Source: Natrarchaeobius oligotrophus
Lineage (GTDB): Archaea > Halobacteriota > Halobacteria > Halobacteriales > Natrialbaceae
Assembly: GCF_003841465.1 (NCBI RefSeq)
Contig: NZ_REFZ01000013.1
Location: 1-64,000, forward strand
Direction: 5' to 3'
DNA: 64,000 nucleotides
Shown one piece after another: positions 8,714-18,134 of this stretch; the stretch's first letter is position 1; every line of letters begins with the position of its first letter. The notes beneath the pieces were generated by a model, which was given only the letters and a program-made list of their open reading frames with translations, searched no databases and was not told the origin of the DNA. The position numbers and the translations under genes are program-made.

Positions 8714-10111
8714 TCAACGCTGCCAGTCGGGACGCGTCCGAGCGACGAACTCGCCGTAACCGGGGTCGCCGACGACGCGTCCGTCTCGGACGACGAACTC
8801 GCCGCGGACCATCGTATGGACGACCGTTCCGCGAACCGATCGCCCCTCGTAAATCGAGTAGTCCGCCTCGGAAGCGTTGTCCTCGGCCGAGATCGCGTAC
8901 TGGGCGGCCGGATCGAAGACGACGAGGTCCGCGTCCGTTCCGGGCTCGAGCGTTCCTTTCTCCTCGAGTCCGAACAGCCGCGCGGGTCGCGCGGCCATCG
9001 CGCGGACGACGGACGACGGGGAGTGTCCTCGCCTGTGAACGGCCTCGTCGAAGAAAACGGGCAGAGAGTGCTGTAACCCGTTTACGCCGTAGGGGCTGTC
9101 CCACCAGTCGTCGGCCTCCTTTTCGTCGCGGCGGTAGGCGACGTGGTCGGTGGAGACGACGTCAAGATCGTCGCGAGAGAGGGACTCGAACAGCGCGTCG
9201 ACGTCGGCGGACGACCTGAGCGGCGGTGCCATCTGTGCGAGCGTCCCGATCTCGGCGTAGCGACTTCGATCGAGCGTCACGTAGTGCGTACAGGTTTCGC
9301 CACGCACCAGCTCCTCGCCGAACTCGCGACGGTAGCGTTCGATCACCGCCGCCGCCTTCTCGCTGCTCGTGTGGAGACCGTAGTATTTACAGCCGGCCTC
9401 GACGGCCAGACAAAGCGCGTCGTCGGCGGCCATCGCTTCGGCGTAGTCGGGTCGTGACGCGGGGTACTCCGTCGGATCGCCACGGTCGGCCTCCTCGAGG
9501 ACCGCCGCTCGCTGCGCGCAGACCGACTCGTCTTCCGTGTGGACGATCGCGACGGCGTCCAGCTCCGACAGCCGATCGAAAACGCTCCCCATGAACCCGT
9601 TCGACACCCCCCAGTCGTACGTGGTGAACAGCTTGAACGAGGTGACGCCGTCGTCGACGATCGCCGGCAACTCGGCAAAGAGGTCCGGGTCCTCCCGCGT
9701 TATCGTGCCGTGAAGTCCGTAATCGATCAGCGATTCGTCCGCGGTGCGTTTCTGGTAGGCGATTCCGTCGCGGAGCGTCCCGCGTCGGCCGTCGGCACCG
9801 TCGCGCGTCGCGCCCTGCCACGCGAAGTCGATAACCGTCGTCACGCCGCCAAGCGCCGCCGCCTCGCTGCCCGCCTCGTACGTTTCGCGCGGTCCGTCGA
9901 ACAGCGGATTCGGACCGTCGAAGTGTACGTGCGGATCGACGATACCTGGCATCACGAGGCGGCCGCCCGCATCCACCGTCTCGGCCGCCGCTGGCAAATG
10001 CGACTCGTCGCCGACGGCGACGATCGTCCCGTCGGCGATCGCGACGCCGCCGTCGACGGTGCCGCTGCTCGAGACGAGGGTTCCGTTCGTTACCACGGTA
10101 TCGACGGACAT
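8714..10111 (-). CDS. Dihydropyrimidinase / D-hydantoinase family amidohydrolase
   Basis: 465 residues. A cyclic-amidohydrolase barrel with the metal motif DPHVHF near residue 60, the bridging lysine in TSFKLFTTYDWG near 155, the metal-binding histidines VHTEDE near 185 and GLHTSS near 240, and the metal Asp in STDHVAY near 315. Hydantoinases open cyclic ureides (dihydropyrimidines, hydantoins, allantoin); substrate choice is not readable here. I start at the ATG at 10111 (MSVDTVVTNG), which gives the usual N-terminal strand; the frame is open to 10135. The promoter region it shares with the divergent creatininase gene holds three direct repeats. Confidence 0.85.
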   Translation of the reverse strand: MSVDTVVTNGTLVSSSGTVDGGVAIADGTIVAVGDESHLPAAAETVDAGGRLVMPGIVDPHVHFDGPNPLFDGPRETYEAGSEAAALGGVTTVIDFAWQGATRDGADGRRGTLRDGIAYQKRTADESLIDYGLHGTITREDPDLFAELPAIVDDGVTSFKLFTTYDWGVSNGFMGSVFDRLSELDAVAIVHTEDESVCAQRAAVLEEADRGDPTEYPASRPDYAEAMAADDALCLAVEAGCKYYGLHTSSEKAAAVIERYRREFGEELVRGETCTHYVTLDRSRYAEIGTLAQMAPPLRSSADVDALFESLSRDDLDVVSTDHVAYRRDEKEADDWWDSPYGVNGLQHSLPVFFDEAVHRRGHSPSSVVRAMAARPARLFGLEEKGTLEPGTDADLVVFDPAAQYAISAEDNASEADYSIYEGRSVRGTVVHTMVRGEFVVRDGRVVGDPGYGEFVARTRPDWQR

Positions 10112-10178
10112 ACCGGGAGAGGGTCGGCCAGCCATATCAAACGGATGGATGACTCATCCTCCGTTCGTAACGACGAGA

Positions 10179-10238
10179 TTGTGACTGGCAAGACGGCGGA
10201 ATTGTGACTGGTAAGACGACTTGTGACTGACAAGACGG
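10179..10238. repeat. Three direct repeats TTGTGACTGGYAAGACG in a divergent promoter region
   Basis: Near-identical units begin at 10179, 10202 and 10221 (23- and 19-base spacing). They lie between the divergent hydantoinase (start 10111) and creatininase-family (start 10426) genes. Reiterated half-sites on one face or two faces of DNA are typical of operator clusters, so these are candidate binding sites for a regulator of the cluster. No regulator gene is adjacent. The rest of 10112-10425 shows nothing further. Confidence 0.6.
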
Positions 10239-10425
10239 GGGATCGCGTCGAGAAACGACCGACGCGAGCGACCCACGCAGTAGACCGGGACGTCGGTCGA
10301 CCGTCCGCCGAGCGGTCGCCGCCCATCTCGAGGTCACGAAACCGGGTACCGACCGGACTCGATTCGTCGCGGCGCTGGCTCGAGCGGCCACACAAGCCTT
10401 TGGGGTTGGCGTCCGAGCTACGGGT

Positions 10426-11199
10426 ATGTATCTCCCGCACCGGACCTGGCCCGACCTCTCTGCGTACGTCGAGGAGGAATCGCTGGCCGTCGTTCCGCTG
10501 GGGTCGACCGAACAGCACGGACCCCATCTCCCGGAGGGAACCGATTACATGATCGCCGAGGCGCTCGCGCGTGAGGCGACCGGACGAACCGGCCACCTCT
10601 GTACGCCGCCGGTGCCGATCGGCGTGAGTTCGCACCACCGACACTTCCACGGGACGATGTGGGTCGAGCCGCCGGTCTTTCGCGACTACGTCGAGAGCCT
10701 CTCGCGGAACCTCACCCGCCACGGCATCGACCGAATCGTCTACGTCAACGCCCACGGCGGCAACGTCGTCCACCTCCGGGAGGTCGGACGGCGGCTCCAC
10801 GAGGACGGGACCGCCTTCGCCGTCGAGTGGATGTGGGACGAGTCGATCCCGGAGCTGATCGAGGAGGTCTTCGAGACGCCCGGTCCCCACGGCGGGCCCA
10901 AAGAGACCGCGATGATCATGCACCTCGCGAGCGACCTCGTCCGGGAGAACCGCCTCGAGGACGCCCGCGACGGGGGCGCGGTCTTCGATTACGACGCGGA
11001 ACGGGTCCACGGCGCGACGGTCTTCTACGATACGATCGAGAACAGTCCGAACGGCGTCTTCGGCGACCAGACCGACGCGACCCCGGAGATCGGCGAACGG
11101 CTCTTCGAGGCCGCGGTCGACCAGCTGGTCGCGTTGCTCGAGTGGGTGGACGAACCGCCGTTCGAAGATCTCGTCACCACGACGCGACCGACTCCCTGA
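10426..11199 (+). CDS. Creatininase family amidohydrolase
   Basis: 257 residues, typical length. Metal-binding motifs of the creatininase fold are intact: STEQHGPHLP near 28 (Glu and His), GTDYMIAE near 39 (Asp), SSHHRHFHGT near 70, VNAHGGN near 107, and GGPKETAMI near 148 (Glu). Family reactions include creatinine hydrolysis and, in archaea, the FAPy deformylase step (ArfB) of flavin/F420 synthesis. The neighbouring hydantoinase and MR/MLE genes favour a catabolic amidohydrolase, but the substrate is open. It is transcribed away from the hydantoinase. Confidence 0.8.
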   Translation: MYLPHRTWPDLSAYVEEESLAVVPLGSTEQHGPHLPEGTDYMIAEALAREATGRTGHLCTPPVPIGVSSHHRHFHGTMWVEPPVFRDYVESLSRNLTRHGIDRIVYVNAHGGNVVHLREVGRRLHEDGTAFAVEWMWDESIPELIEEVFETPGPHGGPKETAMIMHLASDLVRENRLEDARDGGAVFDYDAERVHGATVFYDTIENSPNGVFGDQTDATPEIGERLFEAAVDQLVALLEWVDEPPFEDLVTTTRPTP

Positions 11200-11299
11200 G
11201 ACGGTGACCCGGCCGGTTCGGCGACGTATCGGGTAAACCGACGTACTGTCAAGCGAGAGTGACGTGGGACTTATGCGTTCGAGCGTCCTGGTTCTTCCA

Positions 11300-14200
11300 A
11301 TGAGCGAACGGGTCCCGGCGGGAGAGGTCGAACTCTGGGCCGGTGACGACCGGACGGCCCTCGAGTGCTACCGCGCGCTCGCCAGCATCGTCGACGGCGG
11401 GATCGTCCAGCTGGACGTCGACGACCGGATCGTCGCGATCGACGATTCGTTGCTCGACTCGACCGGATACGATCGAGACGCGATACTCGACGAGCACGTT
11501 TCCCGGCTCCTCTCACCGTCGGATGCGGATCGATTCGAGCGGTCCGTTCGGTCGGCCGGTCACGCCGACGGAACGAACGATCGGCGGCTGACGCTATCCG
11601 TTCGAACCGCCGACGGATCGACGGTTCCCCACGAGGTTCGCCTCCACCCGGTTCACCTCGACGGGGAGGTCCGCGGCACCGTCGCCGTCGCGAGCGAGGT
11701 CGACCGCGTCGACGGTCGAACCGAAACGCACCGACCGACGGACGCGCTCGGACCGATAACCGGCGTCCTCGAGGAGGCCGACGTCGGCGTCTTCGTCCTC
11801 GACGACGAGTTTCGCGTCGAGTGGACGAACGACGCCGCCGAGCGCTACTTCGGACTCGATCGAGACGAGGTCCTCGGCCGGGACAAACGTCGGGTGATCG
11901 ACGAAACGGTTCGAGAGCGACTCGCGGATCCGGAGGCGTTCGAGGAGACGGTGTGTGCGACTTACGACGACAACAGCTACGTCGAGTGCTTCGAGTGTCG
12001 CGTGACGCCCGGAGACGACCGCGAGGAGCGCTGGCTCGAACATCGGAGCAAACCGATCGAGTCGGGCCCGTACGCCGGCGGACGGGTCGAACTCTACTAC
12101 GACGTGAGCGAACAGCGTCGTCGGGCGCGACAGCTTCGACGGCTGAACGAAGCGGTAACCGAGTGGTTGGCGGGCGATTCTCGCCGGGAGATCGCGACGA
12201 CGGCGACGACCCACATTCGCGAGATCTTGGGACTCGAGATAAACGGCATCTACCTCTTCGATTCGGACGCGAAGACGCTCAGGGCCGTCTCCCTGTCGGA
12301 GCCGGCGACGAGGCTCTTCGACGACGCACCCGCGTTCGAAGAGGGCGAGGGAATCGCGTGGAACGTCTACGACTCGGGCGAGCCGGAGATCTACGCCGAC
12401 GTCACGACCGCTCCCGACGTGTTCAACCCCGAGACGCCGATTCGCAGCGAGATCTGTCTGCCGATCGGTGACCACGGTGTCGTACTCGTCGGGTCGCGAG
12501 AGCGCGGCGCGTTCGACGAGGGTGATCTGTCGCTGGCGAAGATCGCCGCCTCGAGTCTCGCGGTAACGTTCGATCGAATCCGCCACGAGGAGACGATCGA
12601 GCGCGAACGCGCCCAGACCGAACAGCTCTTTCGGACGGCACCGGTCGCGATCACGGTCGAAGACGCCGACGGACGGACCGTTCGAGCGAACGATCGCGCT
12701 CGCGAGCTCCTCGCGGACGCGGCGTTCGAATCGTCGCTTTCCCCCTCGGAACGCGTCCGCAGAACCGGAACGGCGGTGTTCGACGAGGAGCTCGTCCTCG
12801 AGGACGCGACGGGCGGACGAAGCTGGGTTTCGATGAACTCCGCCCCGGTGTTCGACGCCGACGGGTCGATCGAACGCGTGATAACGGTCGGCGAAGACGT
12901 AACCGCGCTCAAAGAACACGAGCGGCGACTCGAGCGCCGAAAGGCCGAACTTCAGACCGAGCTGGGCGAAATCTTCGGGCGCGTCTCGGACGCGTTCTAC
13001 GCGGTCGACGACGACTGGAACGTCACGCACGTCAACGAGCGGGCCGCCGAGATCGTCGGCCGGAGCGAAGCGGACGTTCTCGGGCGAAACCTCTGGGACG
13101 TCCATCCCGGCGCAGAAACCGGGCCGTTTCGCGACGCGTTCGAACGAGCGATGGACGAACAAGTCCACGTCAGCTTCGAGACGTACGTAGCGTCGCTCGA
13201 CGCCTGGCTCGAGTTCGACGCCTACCCGTCCGATACCGGACTCTCGGTGTACTTCCGGGACAGGACGGAGCGGAAAACGCGCGAGCGAGAGCTGCTGACC
13301 TACGAGACGATCGTCGAGACGGTCGAAGACGGGATCTACGTCATCGACGAGAACGACCGTTTCACGAGCGTGAACGAGGCGTACACCGAGCTGACGGGCT
13401 ACGCTCGCGACGAGATCGTCGACGAACACGCCTCGCTGGTCGTCGACGAGGAGGTGGTACAACTCGCCCGGGAACTCGCGGTCGACGACGCCGTCGGCCC
13501 GACGATCGAGACCGAACTCGAGACGAGGGGCGGCGATCGGGTTCCGATCGAAGCGACGGTGACGGCGGTGAGAGCGGGCGAGGGCGACGACGAGTTCGAG
13601 CGTATCGGCGTCGTCAGGGACGTCACCGAGCGAAAAGAGCGCCAGCGACGGCTCGAAGAGAGCGAAGAGCGCTACCGAACGCTCGCGGAGAACTTTCCGA
13701 ACGGCCTCGTCGCACTGTTCGACGACGAGCTCCGATATACGGCCGCCGGCGGCCAGCTCGCCGGCGAACTCGAGATCGATCGGCGAGAAGCGATCGGTCA
13801 GACGATCCACGAGCGGTATCCGGACGACCTCGCCGGTGAGATCGAGCCACACTTCCGTGCGGCGCTCGCGGGCGAAGAGCGGGCGTTCGAGGTGACCGAC
13901 CACGGCCGACACTTCAGCGCACACACCCTCCCGGTCCGAACCGACGGGGACGACCCCGTCGGCATGCTCGTTCTCCAGGACGTCACCGAGCGCAGGGAGT
14001 ACGAACGTAGACTCGAGGAGTCGAACGAACGCCTCGAGCAGTTCGCCTACGCCGCCTCGCACGACCTCCAGGAGCCGTTGCGAATGATCTCGAGCTACCT
14101 CCAGTTGCTCGAGCGGCGATACGGCGACCGCCTCGACGACGACGGCCGCGAGTTCCTCGGATTCGCGGTCGACGGCGCGGAACGAATGCGCTCGATGATC

Positions 14201-14710
14201 GACGGTCTGCTCGCGTACTCGCGCGTCGAAACGCAGGGACAGCCGCTCGAGGCGACGGATCTCGAGGCCGTCCTCGAAAGCGTTCTGGAGGATCTCCAGG
14301 TCAGCATCGACGAACACGAGGCCGAGGTCGCGGTCGACTCGCTCCCGCGCGTCGAAGGCGACGCCAGCCAGCTGCGACAGGTGTTTCAAAATCTGATCGG
14401 GAACGCGATCGAGTACAGCGGCGACGAGCCGCCACGAGTCAGCGTCGACGCCGCGAAGAACGGCGATCGAGAGTGGGTGATCTCGGTGCGCGACGAGGGG
14501 ATCGGCATCGATCCCGACGACATCGAGCGCGTCTTCGACGTGTTCCAGCGATTGCACACCCACGACGAACACCCGGGGACCGGCATCGGGCTGGCGCTGT
14601 GTGAGCGAATCGTCGAACGCCACGGCGGCGAGATCTGGATCGACGCCGAACCCGGCGAGGGGACGACCGTCTCGTTCACGCTGCAATCGGCGGATCGACG
14701 CAGAACGTGA
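11300..14710 (+). CDS. Multi-PAS/GAF sensor histidine kinase
   Basis: 1136 residues with no membrane helices, so a soluble sensor. In order: PAS (about 25-135), PAS (150-270, with a WLEHRSKPIESG core), GAF (285-435), four further PAS domains (440-545, 550-660, 665-780, 785-895), then HisKA with phospho-accepting His921 in AASHDLQEP, and HATPase_c with QVFQNLIGNAIEYS, DEGIGID and GTGIGLALC. The PAS series suggests integration of redox, light or ligand signals. I start at the ATG at 11300 (MSERVPAGEV); the frame is open to 11264. No receiver gene is adjacent; the nearest response regulator is at 16899. The kinase core is a close paralogue of the one at 27500-30184. Confidence 0.9.
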   Translation: MSERVPAGEVELWAGDDRTALECYRALASIVDGGIVQLDVDDRIVAIDDSLLDSTGYDRDAILDEHVSRLLSPSDADRFERSVRSAGHADGTNDRRLTLSVRTADGSTVPHEVRLHPVHLDGEVRGTVAVASEVDRVDGRTETHRPTDALGPITGVLEEADVGVFVLDDEFRVEWTNDAAERYFGLDRDEVLGRDKRRVIDETVRERLADPEAFEETVCATYDDNSYVECFECRVTPGDDREERWLEHRSKPIESGPYAGGRVELYYDVSEQRRRARQLRRLNEAVTEWLAGDSRREIATTATTHIREILGLEINGIYLFDSDAKTLRAVSLSEPATRLFDDAPAFEEGEGIAWNVYDSGEPEIYADVTTAPDVFNPETPIRSEICLPIGDHGVVLVGSRERGAFDEGDLSLAKIAASSLAVTFDRIRHEETIERERAQTEQLFRTAPVAITVEDADGRTVRANDRARELLADAAFESSLSPSERVRRTGTAVFDEELVLEDATGGRSWVSMNSAPVFDADGSIERVITVGEDVTALKEHERRLERRKAELQTELGEIFGRVSDAFYAVDDDWNVTHVNERAAEIVGRSEADVLGRNLWDVHPGAETGPFRDAFERAMDEQVHVSFETYVASLDAWLEFDAYPSDTGLSVYFRDRTERKTRERELLTYETIVETVEDGIYVIDENDRFTSVNEAYTELTGYARDEIVDEHASLVVDEEVVQLARELAVDDAVGPTIETELETRGGDRVPIEATVTAVRAGEGDDEFERIGVVRDVTERKERQRRLEESEERYRTLAENFPNGLVALFDDELRYTAAGGQLAGELEIDRREAIGQTIHERYPDDLAGEIEPHFRAALAGEERAFEVTDHGRHFSAHTLPVRTDGDDPVGMLVLQDVTERREYERRLEESNERLEQFAYAASHDLQEPLRMISSYLQLLERRYGDRLDDDGREFLGFAVDGAERMRSMIDGLLAYSRVETQGQPLEATDLEAVLESVLEDLQVSIDEHEAEVAVDSLPRVEGDASQLRQVFQNLIGNAIEYSGDEPPRVSVDAAKNGDREWVISVRDEGIGIDPDDIERVFDVFQRLHTHDEHPGTGIGLALCERIVERHGGEIWIDAEPGEGTTVSFTLQSADRRRT

Positions 14711-14861
14711 CGCGAACCGCACCGCTCGAGCGACGTAGGGAAGCCGCGAAGCCGCCGTCGTGCGGACGGCAGTCACCGTCGCGTGGACGACACCGATACG
14801 CGCGGAGGCCGCCCGAGCCAACAACTATATATCCGATCGGCTATACGTGCCAGCAAGCGCG

Positions 14862-15317
14862 GTGCACGACGTGATCCCGACTACACCCCGTTCGGATCGA
14901 CTGCTGCTCGCCGTATCGTTCGCCTGTTTCGCCATCGCCGGCGTTACGCACGTCTCTACCGCGGGAATCGTACCGACGGCCGGTGCCACGATTCTCGCCG
15001 TCGCCGGCGTCTACGCCGCGGCGCGGTACGCCGACCGAGTGACGCGGGAGGCGCTCGCTCATCTGTCGCTCGCGTTCTGGATCGCCTTTCTCGCGATCGC
15101 GGGGATTCACGCGATCGGCCTCGAAACCGCCGCAGGGGCCGTCCCCGGACCGACGGAGACGCTCGTCCTCTCGCTGACCGCGGTCACGTGGGGAACGCTG
15201 TTCAGTGCCTGCTCGGCGACGGTGTTCCTTGGCTTTCGCGAGTACGGCGTCTCGACCGGCGTCGACGTCTCCGATGAGGTTCTCGACGGGGACACCTCCG
15301 ACTACTCGACCCGATAA
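14862..15317 (+). CDS. Four-helix membrane protein, unknown function
   Basis: About 151 residues with four membrane helices (LLLAVSFACFAIAGVTHV, a Gly/Ala-rich second helix, LSLAFWIAFLAIAGIHAI, and VTWGTLFSACSATVFLGF) and an acidic C-terminal tail. No family is recognised. Three in-frame GTG codons (14847, 14862, 14871) could start it. The TATA-like stretch at 14826-14832 would place a transcript start near 14853, so GTG 14862 is preferred but uncertain. It follows the kinase on the same strand after about 150 bp and seems to have its own promoter. Confidence 0.6.
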   Translation: MHDVIPTTPRSDRLLLAVSFACFAIAGVTHVSTAGIVPTAGATILAVAGVYAAARYADRVTREALAHLSLAFWIAFLAIAGIHAIGLETAAGAVPGPTETLVLSLTAVTWGTLFSACSATVFLGFREYGVSTGVDVSDEVLDGDTSDYSTR

Positions 15318-15529
15318 CAGACCGCGATTCCCTCGTCCGGGGAAAACGACCGCCTCGAACGCGAATCGGCGGTGACGTGACAGAGGCAGCGTCCGTTCGT
15401 ACTGGACCGTTCGAGGTGAATCACGAAGTGCTGGCTGGTCGATTCGGCGATCGATCCCGTTCGTGATCGGAGTGACGGTCGCGCTCGAGGACATTCTTTT
15501 TGACGCTTCGAATCGTCCGTTCGCTCGAA

Positions 15530-15985
15530 ATGTCGGTCGACAATCCGCTCGTCGAGTACATCGATAACTTGGTGTACGAACCCACGCAGGTTCACGAACA
15601 CGGAATCGATCTGACGGTCAGTGCCATCTACGAGGTCGCCGCACCGGGCCGGCTCGATTTCGGCGGCGACGAACTCGAGGACGCCGACCTCGAGCCGGTG
15701 CCGACGGAGCTTCGCAACCCGGACGACGAGTTCGGCTGGTGGAACCTCGATGGCGGACAGTACGTCGTCCAGCACAACGAGTTTCTGACCGACCTCGAGT
15801 CGCCGCTGTACCTCCAGCCGCGCAACGAACTTCTCGCGCGAGGGGGATCGCACCCGTCGATGCTGGTCGCCTCGCACCTCCCACTGGTGCCGCTTTCGGT
15901 CGCCGACGGCGGAATGCGGATCAAAGAGAACGCCCGGATTTCGACGCTGGTTCCGTTCGATTCGCCGACCGATCGATCCGGCTGA
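15530..15985 (+). CDS. dCTP deaminase/dUTPase-fold protein, likely without standard catalytic motif
   Basis: 151 residues. The N-terminal half (EYIDNLVYEPTQVHEHGI, DLTVSAIYEVAAPG, GWWNLDGGQYVVQHNEF) follows the dCTP-deaminase/dUTPase beta-fold seen in haloarchaeal members. The usual catalytic segment with S-S-x-A-R and the H-T-A-G-x-x-D-P-G motif is not visible; that place reads GGSHPSMLVASHLPLVPLS. It may be a regulatory or structural relative rather than a nucleotide hydrolase. The start is the ATG at 15530. It is a single gene, convergent with the GDPD gene. Confidence 0.6.
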   Translation: MSVDNPLVEYIDNLVYEPTQVHEHGIDLTVSAIYEVAAPGRLDFGGDELEDADLEPVPTELRNPDDEFGWWNLDGGQYVVQHNEFLTDLESPLYLQPRNELLARGGSHPSMLVASHLPLVPLSVADGGMRIKENARISTLVPFDSPTDRSG

Positions 15986-16001
15986 CCGCCGTGGACGGGA
16001 T

Positions 16002-16661
16002 TCAGACGGGAATCGGACGATCCGCCGAAACGCAGTCGACGCCGCGAAGTCCCAGCAGCGTCGCCGTCAGTTGCCGTTCGATCGACCACGCGTGTACCTC
16101 GAGGTCAACTGCCTTCGCCCGGGGAACGAGCCGCGTCGTCAGACACCGCCAGTAGTTCGCCCCGATGACGTCGCAGCCGAGTTCGACCGCGGTCGTCACC
16201 GGCGACGCGAGTCGACGGCTGACGAGCAGTCCCGTCGGCTGGGTGCGATCGAGTCCACGGATCCGGCGCAGTTCCGGTTCGAGAAAGGAGGTCGTGACGA
16301 CCCGGTTTTCGACGTCGGCGATCACATCGAGGACGTCGGCGGCGATGCCGAGATCTTTCAACTCGAGGTTGACCTCAACGTCCGGCGGGACGGCGTCGAG
16401 CATCCCCTCGAGCGTCGGGATCCGCTCTTTGGAGTCGAGGACGGTGTAGCTCTCGAGCGTCTCGAAGGTTGTGTCGGCGACGAGGCCAGTACCGTCGGTG
16501 ACGCGGTCGATCGTTTCGTCGTGGACGACGACGAGTTCGCCGGAGCCACACCGACGGACGTCGAACTCGACGGCGTCGGCGTACGTTGCGGCGGATCGAA
16601 CGGCTTCGATCGTGTTCTCGGGCGAAACCGTGGCGAACCCTCGGTGGGCGATCAGACGCAT
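16002..16661 (-). CDS. Glycerophosphodiester phosphodiesterase
   Basis: 219 residues, the size of a single-domain GDPD. Catalytic and metal motifs are in order: LIAHRGFATVSPENT at the N-terminus (His and Glu), VEFDVRR near 32 (Glu, Asp), VVHDETIDRVTDG near 45 (second His), VNLELKD near 97, and a C-terminal HAWSIE strand. It hydrolyses glycerophosphodiesters to glycerol-3-phosphate (or sn-glycerol-1-phosphate from archaeal lipids) and an alcohol. No signal peptide, so cytoplasmic and probably for recycling lipid head groups. No operon partner. Confidence 0.85.
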   Translation of the reverse strand: MRLIAHRGFATVSPENTIEAVRSAATYADAVEFDVRRCGSGELVVVHDETIDRVTDGTGLVADTTFETLESYTVLDSKERIPTLEGMLDAVPPDVEVNLELKDLGIAADVLDVIADVENRVVTTSFLEPELRRIRGLDRTQPTGLLVSRRLASPVTTAVELGCDVIGANYWRCLTTRLVPRAKAVDLEVHAWSIERQLTATLLGLRGVDCVSADRPIPV

Positions 16662-16898
16662 CTGATTCGTGCAACGGACTCGAAAAGCCTTATACTGTCG
16701 GTCCAGCGGCTTCGATCGAATCGGTCGATCGAACGGGCGGCGACCGCGGAATCTGACGGCCGATCGCGACGGTCGACCGTAGTATCCAAACCTTTTAGCA
16801 AGTACTCTTAAACGGGTACCGTGACTACAACGGCACGAGTGCGCCGCCTAATGCACGACTCATCTCCCTTCAAACGATGTTCGCTGTGGTGACAGTCG

Positions 16899-17348
16899 AT
16901 GAGTGAACCGGTGGAGGAACCGATCGAAATCCTGCTCGTAGAGGACAATCCGGGTGACGTCCGACTCACCCGGGAAGCGTTCAAGGAACTCTCCGTCGAC
17001 GTCGAGCTGTGCGTCGCTACCGACGGCAAGGAAGCGCTCGATCTGCTCAGCGAGCGACGCGACGTCCGCCCCGCGTCCGTCCCAGATCTCGTGCTCCTCG
17101 ACCTCAATCTACCCCGAATGGACGGCTTCGAATTCCTCCGGAAGATCGAGGAGATGCCACCGTTCGGCCAACTTCCCGTTCTCATACTGACCAGTTCGAC
17201 GGCCTCGGAGGACGTGCTCGAAAGCTACGACCTCGCCGCAAATGCGTACCTCACCAAACCGACCGGCCCCGACGAGTACACGTCGATGGTTCGTTCGGTG
17301 GTGAACTTCTGGTTCGAACACGCGACGCTCCCGTCGATCGCGACGTGA
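16899..17348 (+). CDS. Single-domain response regulator (Rcp1-like)
   Basis: 149 residues, a receiver domain with no output domain. Acidic pocket Glu15-Asp16, phospho-accepting Asp68 (LLDLNLPRMDG), conserved Thr98-Ser99 and Lys120 (YLTKPTGP) are all present. The family acts as a phosphotransfer or protein-interaction switch partnered by separate histidine kinases; the PAS kinases in this window are candidates by proximity only. AT-rich sequence at about 16785-16815 probably holds its promoter. Confidence 0.9.
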   Translation: MSEPVEEPIEILLVEDNPGDVRLTREAFKELSVDVELCVATDGKEALDLLSERRDVRPASVPDLVLLDLNLPRMDGFEFLRKIEEMPPFGQLPVLILTSSTASEDVLESYDLAANAYLTKPTGPDEYTSMVRSVVNFWFEHATLPSIAT

Positions 17349-17408
17349 CCTGCGGGTTCCGCCCGATCGACCCCGCAATTGATTCCGTCGGCCGTTGCAG
17401 CCTCTCCC

Positions 17409-18134
17409 ATGGAGAGACAGACCGCGTTCGACGTCGACTTCGACGGAACCGTCGCCGTAATCACCGGTGCGAGCGGCGCGCTCGGTAGCGCAGCCGTAGA
17501 CCGCTTTCGGGAGGCGAATGCGACCGTCTGCGCCGTCGACGTCGTCGAACCCGACGACGAGGACAGTCTGCTCGAGATCGACGGATCCGACGTCGTCTTT
17601 TACGAGGCGGATCTGACCGACCCTGACGACGTCTCGACGCTGATCGAGGAGGTCGTCGCCGATCACGGCCGGATCGACCACCTGCTGAACGTCGCTGGAA
17701 CCTGGCGCGGCGGCGATCCGATCGAGGAAACCGACCTCGAGGAGTTCGAGGGACTCCTCGAAGTAAACCTGAAGACGGCGTTTCTGGCCTCCAAGCACGC
17801 CCTTCCCCACCTCCAGGAGTCGGCCGGATCGATCGTCAGCGTCAGCGCCCGGTCCTCGCTCGAGGGCGGCGAAGGCGACGGCCCCTACCGGATCACGAAA
17901 GCGGGCATCCGGCTGTTGACGGAGACGCTCGCCGAGGAAAATCGCGGTACCGTTCGAGCCAACTGCGTGATGCCGAGCGTGATCGACACGCCGATGAACC
18001 GGGAGATGATGCCCGACGCCGATCACGACTCGTGGGTCGACCCGGCCGAGATCGCCGACGTGATGGCGTTTCTCTGCAGCGACGGCGCGACCGTGACCAG
18101 CGGCGCGGCCGTGCCAGTGTACGGCGAGGCCTGA
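17409..18134 (+). CDS. Short-chain dehydrogenase/reductase
   Basis: 241 residues. A Rossmann fold with the cofactor loop TGASGALG near residue 20, acidic Asp at the end of beta-2 (AVDVVE, pointing to NAD), NVAGTW near 88, Ser in VSVSARSS near 140, and the active-site Tyr-x-x-x-Lys in YRITKAG near 157. Substrate unknown. I prefer the ATG at 17409 because the frame upstream to 17379 is short and not conserved-looking. Its stop codon TGA is the first three bases of an inverted-repeat element (TGATACGG). Confidence 0.85.
   Translation: MERQTAFDVDFDGTVAVITGASGALGSAAVDRFREANATVCAVDVVEPDDEDSLLEIDGSDVVFYEADLTDPDDVSTLIEEVVADHGRIDHLLNVAGTWRGGDPIEETDLEEFEGLLEVNLKTAFLASKHALPHLQESAGSIVSVSARSSLEGGEGDGPYRITKAGIRLLTETLAEENRGTVRANCVMPSVIDTPMNREMMPDADHDSWVDPAEIADVMAFLCSDGATVTSGAAVPVYGEA

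Noticed and set aside
7568-9076. Long open frame (502 codons) on the plus strand over the MR/MLE and hydantoinase genes
   Set aside because: It is antisense to two well-supported enzyme genes and its product has no domain pattern; long antisense frames are expected at this GC content.
11594-14824. 1076-codon minus-strand frame opposite the PAS kinase
   Set aside because: It mirrors the codon structure of a clear kinase gene, and the residue mix (Val/Arg/Asp rich, no motifs) is typical of antisense shadow.
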